A stretch of DNA of 62,000 bases from Branchiostoma floridae (taxonomy: Eukaryota > Chordata > Leptocardii > Amphioxiformes > Branchiostomatidae), in the NCBI RefSeq assembly GCF_000003815.2, contig NC_049983.1:18243231-18305230 (forward strand), written 5' to 3'. The position numbers and the translations under genes are program-made. Shown piece by piece: positions 22,931 through 33,544 of this stretch; positions within the stretch are counted from its first letter, which is position 1, and each line of letters starts with the position of its first letter. Below the pieces are notes generated by a model, which saw nothing but the letters and a program-made list of their open reading frames with translations, did not search any database and had not been told where the DNA came from.

Positions 22931-24035
22931 GATATCCAGGATTCGTACTTCCGGTGCCGTCAATCATGGTGATTGACAGTACAGAAAACATTATTATGCA
23001 CGCCCATGTTTCCATATATGGGTCGACCTCGACAGACTCAAGTTGCGGGAGATTAAAACCTCGAAGTGACCGCTGCCCTCCCCATGATAGGACGTCATCT
23101 GAATGCTACTAACACGTAAATAGAATGTGACGCTACACGAAAACAACTTCAAACACACAACACATAATATAGTCGTGCGACTGTTATTGTCTATCGTTGT
23201 GGACAACGGTTGTCTTTAGACATGCGTTCAGAGTATCACGGGGCACCCGCGGTGCAGGATACCATTGCGGTGCGTGCGTGACCCACAGTGACCGCTTGCT
23301 CGCAAATCAAAAATGGCGGGAGAATTCCTTATTTTCGTCAGGCGTTCAGGCCGTTTTCTGGATATCCAGGAATCGTCCTCCTGTTCAGGCCGTTTTCTGG
23401 ATATCCAGGATTCGTCCTGAGTCTGTTCAAGCCGTTTTCTGGATATCCAGGATTCGTCCTGAGCCTGTTCAAGCCGTTTTCTGGATATCCAGGAAGCGTC
23501 CTCCTGTTCAAGCCGTTTCCTGGATATCCAGGATTCGTCTTCCTGTTCAAGCCGTTTCCTGGATATGCAGGATGTGGACCAAGCCTTGTGTGACAAAGGG
23601 ACGCCATCTGGATGCTATTAACACGTTACCGTGAATGTGTCGCTATACGGAAAACAACAGTAACTTTATCCCATCTTGACTGCCATTTGTTAATTCATTA
23701 CGCAAAAAGCATTTTAGGCCTGATACGTAAGTAACATGTAAACATCAAAGTATCATTATCAACATTCGTTTAAGTTCTGTAACACCAGGATCAACAGAAT
23801 AAACTACACGATCTTCTTGCGGGGAGATACAAAGATGGCGGCTTTCTGACGAAAACAACATGCCCCCGCCCTCCGCATAGTCTCCTCCCTCGAAAACAGG
23901 AAGCTCCACCCCCACGTACACGTTCTGGATAAACACCGTCGTCTATCCAGGAAACGTCCTGTTTGCGACGATTTCTGGATATCCAGGAATCGTCCTTCTG
24001 CTCAGGACGATTCCTGGATATCCAGGATTCGGCAT
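22931..24035. repeat. Palindrome-based minisatellite cluster
   Basis: The core TGGATATCCAGGA recurs. Six tandem units of 39 or 42 bp occupy about 23344-23575, and solitary copies lie at 22931, 23967-23994 and 24005-24032. The copy at 23967-23994 is a 28-bp inverted repeat with one mismatch per arm. Unit lengths are multiples of three, so a 145-codon plus frame (23197-23634) stays open with a repeated VQAVFWISR peptide. I see no evidence that it is translated. Confidence 0.85.
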
Positions 24036-24540
24036 ATTACGAAAGTTGGATACTGACGAAAGTTGGATATAACAGAGCCTAAAATTTGCCCTCTCCGCTT
24101 CATACATTAGAATGTTTCAACCATGTGAAATAGTACAAATTTCCTTTTGTTCCGTTTGTTCACATATCAAATCCACCTCAGCGGCCCTTTTGAAAACGTT
24201 CACCTTCCTCTACATCCTTACATGCCCTTCCTTTGGAGTTTTGAAATTTGATTACCTTTCTGTGTAAGTCCCCATCTCCATACTTTAATACTGCAAGGTC
24301 GATGTACGTCTCTGCGGACGTTACCCGGCAGATGCTGGGCCAGTTCTGTCCGAGGAATGTGGCAGAGTGCTCACTTGATTACGGTTGGAGTGTGGGGCCT
24401 GACCTTGGAATTGGCGGGAACCCAGGTAGAAGTCGATAAGTGCTTTTGGAGAGGCTGTCTCACTTTTCGTCATACCGGGAACCGATATTTTGTCCTCATG
24501 ATGCATAGGAGGGCAGGTGGGCGGCGAGAGGGGAAAATCT

Positions 24541-24785
24541 ATGGATGGATGGATGGATGGATGGATGGATGGAAGGATGGATGGGTGGATGGATGGATGG
24601 ATGGATGGATGGATGGATGGATGGATGGATGGATGGATGGATGGATGGATGGATGGATGGATGGATGGATGGATGGATGGATGGATGGATGGATGGATGG
24701 ATGGATGGATGGATGGATGGACGTATAGATGGATGGGTAGATAGATGGATAGTATAGATGGATGGGTAGATAGATGGATAGTATA
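24541..24785. repeat. (ATGG)n microsatellite with a degenerate tail
   Basis: About 45 near-perfect ATGG/GGAT units to about 24720, followed by a duplicated GATGGATGGGTAGATAGATG tail. Frames through it are artefacts. Confidence 0.97.
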
Positions 24786-26590
24786 GTAGAACCGGTAGGG
24801 TTTAGAATGATAATGTAAAACATACCTATGTCAGAAGATCATTCGATTGTAGATTATGCAGCGTGAAATTTAACTAGTAGTTTAGTAGTAGGTTGCCTCA
24901 TATTTCAAGCAAGCAAGCAAACACAAAGCTCGTAAATCTGAAGGCATCCTTCGCGTCTTAAATGATAGGGGGAAAAGCATAGAGCGTGGAAATTTACAAC
25001 GGACTCTATAAAACCAATTTTAACGACTGACTACAAAGCGGCGAAGCCCGAGGCCTGTGTTGCATTGGGTGTTGGGCAGCACCAAGGTATCATTCCGCCT
25101 GTATTTTTTAGGGGGGGGGTCGATAGTCAAACAAAAATTACGGATTGATTTGTACTTCTGAGCGCCAAAGTCGACCATGGATAGAGAGTAACAAAGTAAG
25201 TAACAAATTACATTACACGCCCATACAGAGGAAGAGTCTAATGTAAAAGAACGTACAGTGGCAGTGAAAGAAATTACACCGATTGGAGAGGGGGGCACGG
25301 ATAGGATGACTATAAGCCGAGCAGGTCACTGAGGTCGCCGATAATGTACGATGCCTCCTCGCAACAACACATCTAATAACGCAAGTAGGATAACATCCAC
25401 GGTACAGTCCTTGAACTGGATTTGGTCGCGTCTTCCAGGAGTCTTATCTGCATCTTAAGTACCCATGAAACAAAAGCGAGCGGGAGCCTCGGGATTTTCT
25501 GTTACTTTGGGCTAGTTTTGGCCTTTGAACTTTTCAGCCATTGATGCACTCTTTAAAAGCTTCTGTAGACGAATTTGAGTGCATTGTAGATAAAGTAGAG
25601 ACAAGTGATTTATTTCACAACTTTCCTATCACAGAATTGGTTTTCCTTCCTCTAAATAACTTACCTGGGTATATATCAAGATCAGACACTGCTGTCTCTG
25701 TAATTTGATTCAGTCAATGATAGTGAATCAACTGGAGAATATGTTATATCCCTTCGCGGAAATATATCGTTTTGAGGAGCGAACTTCGTGCTTGAAGATA
25801 CATATGATAACTGCAGAAGTGTTTGACAAACTTCCAGACTCTGAGAAATTTGATCACTGTTACAATTGTTATATGGAGGCCAAGAAAAAAGTGTAACACA
25901 CGGACAGTATGATATATGGACTTGGGATCACACAATGATCAGAAGAATGAGATTTAAAATGAGATTGTCATTTTAATGTACTTGAATAATGTTATTCTAT
26001 ATTCTATGGACAACTGTGTTTGTACCATTTTAGTGTCTCTCAAAACGTATTCTTGAAACTAGTATGTGACCCAACCTACTTCAGGTGCTACCTGAAGACA
26101 ATTGTCAGTTACGGTATAAGCTACCTTTTCATAACCCATCCGGCGGCCCACCGTTTGCATCAAAGTCGCAACTAACATATTCATGTTACTGTAGCTGTCC
26201 GATCAGTCCGTCAGATATATCACAGAATCCCCACAGATATCATTAGACATGACAGATAGGAAGTCATTGTCTCTGCGGTACAGTTGGGAATGTCGTTGGG
26301 CTAGACGTGACGTCATAGAGTGGCCTTCTGGGAACGCTAATAATCCTCAACATCCATGCTGCAGTTATGGCCTTGATCCGTTCGGTCAGGAGGGACTGAA
26401 TAGCTATTGATGATATTCAAACAGGAAATTGAAGATCTTTCATATTTTTACATGAAACGTTATAAGCGTTTGTGGGTGTAATTTCTTTTTATTCATCATT
26501 GTGAATTTCTCGCTGATACTGTCTACTAAATGAATTTTCACACAGGCTATCATAATGCAACAGACATGCTTCTACCAGAAAATTGAAGAC

Positions 26591-26672
26591 AGGAAATGAG
26601 ATAGCCTATACCTGGACCTGCTCGGGACCTTTGACCTAACGTCCTGTCAGTGTCACAGACCTGCCTAGCATG
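26591..26672 (+). repeat. Dispersed repeat with DR1-type site, copy 2
   Basis: The same order of conserved blocks as the copy at 7.5 kb, with the DR1-like site at 26625-26637. Additional shared pieces (GACACACAAGCAGACAC) occur further right at about 26980, suggesting the repeat was longer and has been interrupted. Confidence 0.6.
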
Positions 26673-28899
26673 TGAGCGATGTCACGGTGACGCAGTGGTA
26701 GGCAAAAAACAGGTGTTTTGCAAAAGATTGATATACATATTAACCAGTAATTTAATCTGCTAATTTAGATATCAATTTGTAATCCAATCTACTGACGTCC
26801 TGGTAGGCACCAGTCGTCGAATACCCCGGATGTAAACAACAACAACAACCAAACAACCAACCAACCAGATAGAGAGCATTCGATATTTTGACCTTCAACT
26901 AGGCCTCCACGTCCTGTCGGTCGGCTGTTACAACATTTTCCTTTCTCCTCTTGTCACTCTATAGTATTCAAATCAATACGGACACACAAGCAGACACTCT
27001 GAAAAAACTGCGTACACCGAAGTAAAAAGAGAACCGCTGTGGTCCACTTAAATTGTCTCCCTCTGCACGGAAGACTCGCGGTAAATTAGAGCATCAGGTG
27101 ATCCGAATGCTGTATTCCAGGCGGGGCTAATTAATGAAGTTCCCATCCCTATCTTTCTAATCCAAACTTCTATACTTTCTTTGGCATCAAAAACAACTTC
27201 AATACTTTTCCTCTGCCTGAATGTTTTCTGTTGCGAAGAGGAAATAAATGATATGGGACTTTGAAAAGCAAAACTATGATTCTTCTTTTCAGAACAAACC
27301 AAATTAAATTCTGTAGCCGATATAAAGTTAACCACCTATCATCGCAACGCGGCGTGGCAGTAGTTGCTTCCTTACTGTAGCCTTTTAAAATCTAGCTATA
27401 AGCGTTGTTAAAGGTTATAACAATAAACCAGTCTACTACGTATACACAGTGTATTAATATCTAGTGAGCTCGAGGACCCCATACTGTACTTGGAGGTAAC
27501 GACCCGATGATAGTTGTAGGGAAAAACAAATGTTTGAACAAATTGATAAATATGAAATATGAAATTCCAAAAGTAGTAAGCTTCAAGACAGTCCCGCAGT
27601 TTGAAGAAAATATGCAGCACCACGCCTCTCCAGCGCTCATACAGCATCCCTCCGAGAGGAGCTGTCCTTCAACTTACGGAGTCAAAGACAAGCCTTCAGA
27701 CTCGGCCCTGCCCCCGCCATACTCCTCCGCTCGTCCTGGCGGGGAAATGCCATTATCTCTCGGCACACCTGGCGCGTCGTGGCGCCGTTTCAATATACGG
27801 CGACTGTGTTAGTGGGAATCACTGTGAGATTGCCACCCAAAGGCCTTGGATAAGCTCACGAGGCGCCCATTTGCAAAACCAGCGTCTTCTATCATTCATA
27901 ACGCATGTATTATAGTCCATTCATGGCGCAGGAAAACTTTCAGCACTTTTCGAATACTTTAAGTAACTTGTCTTTGGCTTAAAAGCTTTGTAAGACTGTT
28001 CCTAATTCGCACAGCGTTTTGATTTGGGGTAATATTTCCCATCTTCCTAAAACACGTTTTGGAGTATAAAAGAACTAAATTCATGATCTTATCCATGGCT
28101 AGACATGAAGTTTAAGTCTGCCAAATAGGTAAGCTTAATATAACACGATCCCTTAGGTTTGGCCATTGTGTAAGAAAGATGCGAGACAGTTTACCACAGT
28201 CCGTGTGGAAATTTAGCTTGTAAAGGGCACCATTTGATACCATTCTTCTAATACAATACGATGTCATGTGGCTACCGTTTTCAAAACGTCCTTTCAATGT
28301 GCTGCCAAAGTTGGTCGCTTTGAAACTGATTTTTGAGCATGCAGCATTCGATCTATGACTTCCCTGGCATTGAAGCCTTATCTCTTTACACACATGCATA
28401 CTGCTGATTGCATCCCAGACGAGTACATGCCTTTGGTAGATTACCACCTTGTCGTGCATAACAAAGTTCCTGCCATTGCCTGCAAAGATGAGTATGTTCG
28501 AAAAAGCTAGCAGTAAAGTCCGGTTTGAGTATGGCTAACAACAGGTTTACCGGTAGAATAAGTACTCTCAGCGAACGAGCCTGCAAGATTTTCAATCATC
28601 AGAAGTGTAGGAAAGGGAGTGCAGCAAAATGTCCATGTATTGCTCGTAAATATCTTTACCTCGCAATCAGCGCGTCCTACATTTTTTTCTTCCTTTAAGT
28701 TCATGGTCAACTAGTTGCCTCTTGAATGATCAGTCTGCCGAGTTTCCACTTTGCGGTAGAGGTTTGGCAGTTCGACGGTGCAACGCTAAACGGTGCAGCC
28801 TTGTGCTGGGTGTCACAGACGGCATTTTGGTTGGTAAACCTGGGAGAGTCAGACCTACAAATGTGCATGTGTATTTTGTCATTATTGCGAAATGCACAA

Positions 28900-28978
28900 A
28901 TTCAAATTCAACCGACAACTTGCCGGTTTAACCATCTAACATGGCGGACAATATTAACATTATAGTCACGTGAGTCAC
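28900..28978 (+). repeat. YY1/E-box dispersed repeat, copy B
   Basis: Contains CCGGTTTAACCATCTAACAT, then GGCGGACAAT and TATAGTCACGTGAGT. Carries a YY1-type core (AACATGGCGGAC) and a CACGTG E-box. Confidence 0.7.
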
Positions 28979-29650
28979 AATACCCAATAAAACGCTATCT
29001 CAACACTGCATCACATGGAACTGCTGATGGAAATGCTGGTGAATGTGAGGAATGGAACCCCAGTTCTCCAGAGTAAGAACTAACCAGGCGAGAAATTACC
29101 TACTGAGTCTAGAAAATGGCTTTTGGATGAAGAATTCGGCCCTTGTAACCATTAACATTGTGTGCAGTAAGGCTGACTGCGTGGCACATCTAATGTGCCG
29201 GTGTGCTTGTTTTATCATTCTCTGTACAGGTTGCGTTGTAGGCCGTCGATAAAACATTGTTTTTATTTGTACGCTTTTTGCGGTGGTCAAAATCATACAT
29301 AAATAACTCTGTATATGGCTATTTAATAGGTTGTCCTCCGAGTGAACAACCCGATGGAGATATGGTGTAAGTAGACAGCTTACACAAATCACACGCTTTG
29401 ATAGGATCGCCTGGGGACATGCTTCTGTGATGTATGCTGAGACGAGTCTCGGTAAGAGAAAGGAGAAATAGCCTTGAACTCTAGCTCGAAGCAAAAGTAT
29501 CACTGGTTGCCGGAAAACGGGCACGACATGCTTTTCTTCTTGGCTCGAAGCCAGCGGATGTATGAGTACCATGCGTAGGAAGGGGACCGGGAAGCACATG
29601 CACATGTGATGTGTGGGGTCCTGGAATAAAATGGCATGTGTCTGCATTTA

Positions 29651-29727
29651 TTCAAATTTGATAGGCAACTTCTCGGTATAACCATCCAACATGGCGGGCA
29701 ATGACTTCATAGTCACGTGATTCCAAA
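29651..29727 (+). repeat. YY1/E-box dispersed repeat, copy C
   Basis: Contains TTCAAATTTGATAGGCAACT, CCATCCAACATGGCGGGCAA and CATAGTCACGTGATTCC. Only about 700 bp from copy B and in the same orientation. Confidence 0.7.
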
Positions 29728-30981
29728 CATTTTATATTGATAGAGAAGATTGTCAAGGTTTTCGACGACTGTTGAAATTTTGACTCTTGTCCTCTCATCT
29801 CTATTCATATTCTTCTGCATCTGTGGTCGTTGGAACATCCTCCAGGTCCCATGGGGTATGAGACATGATAACGTGACGTGTCTCGGTGATATTTGCTCGC
29901 TTTATTTTGCACAAGCAATCATTCAGAAGGAGATGGGGTATCAGAAGTCATAATGAGGGCAAATAGACAGCTTAGAGAGCGGGAGGAGAGCAGTTAGTAG
30001 GATTGGTAGATTTTTGTTCGATAATAGATCCACAAAATCAATTGTATTCGTACTAATAATCTGAAAAGTATTCCTCCGCCCACTTGTTGTCAAAGGTGTT
30101 TGAGTATATTATACTGAAAACAATAATACATGTTTTGTCACAATATCAATAACGTGTAATCATCGATATTCATTGTAATCATACCTCATACAGGTGACAT
30201 CAACATGGGGGGTGGGGGGTACCGTTTCGTATTCCCATGTTGTGTCGACGTAAAATATAGCACCCAACATGTACAGTTATTGTGGTGTACCATTTTCATT
30301 TCTTGTGCCATTTTGTCGAGTCTATGTCCAACTTCTGCAATGAAAACATACACAAATACATAAAATTTAAAACCTTTATGTGCCAAACGCACTGACCACT
30401 TGGCTCTACCCTACATACCAGTAACGTTACAGTTAGGGTGTGGCAGTGGTCTCCAGATGAGGCACCGGTACCATATTTCTGAGTCACCAGGCGGCCCCGA
30501 ATTTTCATTACCTATTTAGTAAACCACGCTGTGTCCGTTAGTGGCAGAAGGAATTAAGCTGAACATAAAGCACACTTTGTGTCCTCCTCCACGCCACGGG
30601 TGATTAAAGAAGCCACAACACACGTCTGGAGTGATCACCGGTCATTCTGTGTGAAGGCGTTTTAGAATGCAGACTTGAGGGGTTCAGTTGCGGATCGACA
30701 ATGGCTGCTAATGGCGTGGTCAGACGGTCAGACGGACATGATGGCCGCTGTAATTGACCAGGCCTCTCGGCTGGAACCCACAACCCTGTCAGCTCAAGAT
30801 GCATGTGGGGTGATTACGAGGTTTCCTGCGATCGGTATTCTCAGCATTATCCAGTATGCTGGAAATACAAAGTGACTCATATGCATTTTTATGCCTAAAT
30901 ATGCATTTTCGGACGAATTCTAAATACATGTTGCAACAAATTTGGCTTTACCTAGCCTGGGTACCATCCGGAAAGTAGTTC

Positions 30982-31059
30982 GCTCCGGCGTTCATTATAT
31001 ACTATATACAGTCGCTTCTAGCTCTGACATTCATTGTACACTATATACAGTCGCTTCTC
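30982..31059. repeat. 39-bp tandem duplication
   Basis: Two copies of a 39-bp unit that share ACTATATACAGTCGCTTCT, with a few substitutions between them. Confidence 0.8.
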
Positions 31060-33173
31060 TGTGTTTTGTATGACCTTCAACGCCGCAATGGCAACTAAAG
31101 AACATCACTTGTTACGAGGCAGATCCATGGGCGCTTCATCAAAAGACAAAGAACGACCTAGTGGTAAAGTTGTACTTCTAATTGTAAGGGTGAGGGCGAA
31201 AGGGGAACGCGATCAATGTCTTATTCCTACTCCAACTGATGTCGAGTTCAACCACCTCGTAAAACCAGCTAATATTTGGCTAATATGACGTCCCGCAACC
31301 TGTAGTCGGAATAGCAGTAAATAGGGCACCAATGTCGACTATCATAACCCCCAACTTATGGATTGTAATGTTCAGATGCATTCCTAGTATGACCTAGGGG
31401 GTCCTGTGTCAAAGGTCAGTTATCGATCCGTCATGATCGACCGTGTTGAAGTAATGGGGGTACAGATCGCCTCCCCCTGTCCTGAACACCTGGGGCACGG
31501 TCTCACCCCGGCCGCTTTCCTGCCCACAAATGACACTTAGCTTTGATGGAATGGCCATTAAATGGTGAGAGGCCCACTCCTCCTGTCTATATGGAAATGC
31601 CGCTGCAGGAATCGGTCAAACACCATACAGTCATCTGATCCTGAGGTACACAGTCTTAATAAACGTAAAACTGATCGTGTAAAAGGCTAATTACCTCTTT
31701 GCCTGAATGACTCATGAAATTATACTTTTTTTTTAATTTGCAGAATACTGCTCGTATATACATTTACCACACCATTTCAAATAATTTTTTATCATATACA
31801 CTACGATGTTTACGTTTGCCCGCTTTCCTGGATATTGATTACATCAGCAATCAAAATTTGAAGATGGACACTGTATTTGTCTCTTGAAAATCATTATTGC
31901 AGGTTATGTCTGCGTGATTTTTGTGGAATATTACCCGCAACAAATACTCGTTGAACTTTCTATCCGTGACCTCCCATCATCGTTTTCCCGCCTGGACATT
32001 TGTTACTTATCAAACTCTCATTCGCATGACGAGATTCTGATCACGGTGTTACCTAGAAATTCACAGGGGTGAATTGAAGGCATCCAAGCGTAGAATCATC
32101 AGAGTAAGGCCTATCAACACTTCCAAGGTTCTTCCTGCTATCAGTTGCATCAGTCATAAAATCATAAACAAGAGACATAAACATGCATAAACGCGGATTT
32201 TTTTACATCCACCATGACCTTCATCCAACCCTACGTTATGATTCATGGTGTAGATATTTTACGAATCGTTCAGACAACCATATGTGTTTGTCATGTACTA
32301 GATATCATCTTAATTGCATGCGGTATACGGCCTATCTCAAATGTATCTCATTTTTTATAGTCGGCCTATAAAATATAAAACATAGATAGCAGTTCGAACC
32401 TGCAACAACTGACGTCTAACGGCAATTCTGTGAAATGTGAATCCTATTATGACCTACCTAAAAGAATTGTGCAATTTTCGTGCCATTCATCAACTTGATA
32501 AAAACGATAAAGTACTGTGAAAGCGTAAGAATACACTTTAGAACCAACTGTATTTGCAGAATAGACGGGTTATAGCTGAAAAGTGTTGATGCAGACATAG
32601 TTGTACTTTTCCTAGCTAAGGTGCCTAAGGTGATAAAATGCACCGTTAGCCCTTGTAGACGTAAGGTTTTAGCGACTACACTCTATCTTTGTAATGACAG
32701 GAAACGTACGTATGTATGCGTAACTTGTCCCTTGTGTAGTACTGGCCTACCCGGAGGAAAGCAGCATCGCCCTCGCGGGGCCTCTAACATTTCATGGCCC
32801 GTCTCTCCAGCCGATATACCTCTCTATGACGTCAGTTTATCCGCCTACATAATCAATTAAGCGTTTCTGTTCCACATGCATGTCTTCTTTACGACTAGCG
32901 TTCCTAATTGTGAGATGGGTGTATACCTGGTCTGTAGGGTTGAGTCGAAAGCTTGATTTCTTGCATAAAAGGATATCCCGCCAACTGAGCATTCGACTGA
33001 AAGACCACCTATACATATGTATCCTATCTACGTTGTTTCAAGAAGTTCAATTGAAATATGTCTGCGTCTAAATTCCAATGAAACGAATGAAAATTTTTGA
33101 CACTACAAGATTTCATATGTTATTATTTGCGAACCGAAATTAAAGCTCTTACCAAAAACTATTCGGTCAGTTC

Positions 33174-33225
33174 TCTGATCCCTCTCATTTACAACTTGGG
33201 TCATTCCACCATGAGAGGGATCAGA
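33174..33225. repeat. Inverted repeat, 15-bp perfect arms
   Basis: TCTGATCCCTCTCAT (33174-33188) is the exact reverse complement of 33211-33225. The arms extend outward about 7 bp with mismatches. Confidence 0.8.
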
Positions 33226-33544
33226 GGGCTGATTGGAAGCTTGTAGGTAATCGCTTTTCTCTTTTGTATGGACGCAGTGTATACAATTCTCTGGTTTTAA
33301 CGTATGTTCTTGAAATATATCACACGTTCCAAGAAACTAAAAGTCACACCTGCTGTATGCAAGTGAATGAATGAACGTGGATTTTAAATGTTATCGCGTT
33401 TTGTTTGCTACTCTTATCATACACATGTATATTGTACAATGCACATCTACAATAAAACCTATGACTCACACAGCACCGAAACTGACGAGGAAAGACTCTA
33501 ATTCATTGTAACAACGTGCTACACACGCATCACCTAGCCTGCTG

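Larger units (their letters stand above)
15643..33540. other. Gene-poor interval between the Nudix gene and the retroelement
   Basis: No exon in this 18-kb stretch can be assigned to a known family. Frames of 60-120 codons occur at chance frequency and have no domain signature. Identifiable content (inverted-repeat element, CpG-rich block, minisatellites, microsatellites, dispersed repeats) is listed separately. A 63-codon plus frame at 25705-25896 has protein-like composition but I do not recognise it. Confidence 0.6.

Noticed and set aside
22931-24035. CRISPR-like array
   Set aside because: Units are contiguous tandem repeats without unique spacers, in eukaryotic DNA.
24357-24823. Frames encoding MDGW or HPSI repeats
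   Set aside because: Direct translation of the (ATGG)n microsatellite.
25705-25896. 63-codon plus frame with fairly protein-like composition
   Set aside because: No recognised family, no convincing splice sites at both ends and no partner exon nearby, so not listed as a gene.
29096-29647. 183-codon minus frame
   Set aside because: The longest anonymous frame in the gap region, but its composition matches chance translation and there is no domain; half overlaps repeat-like sequence.
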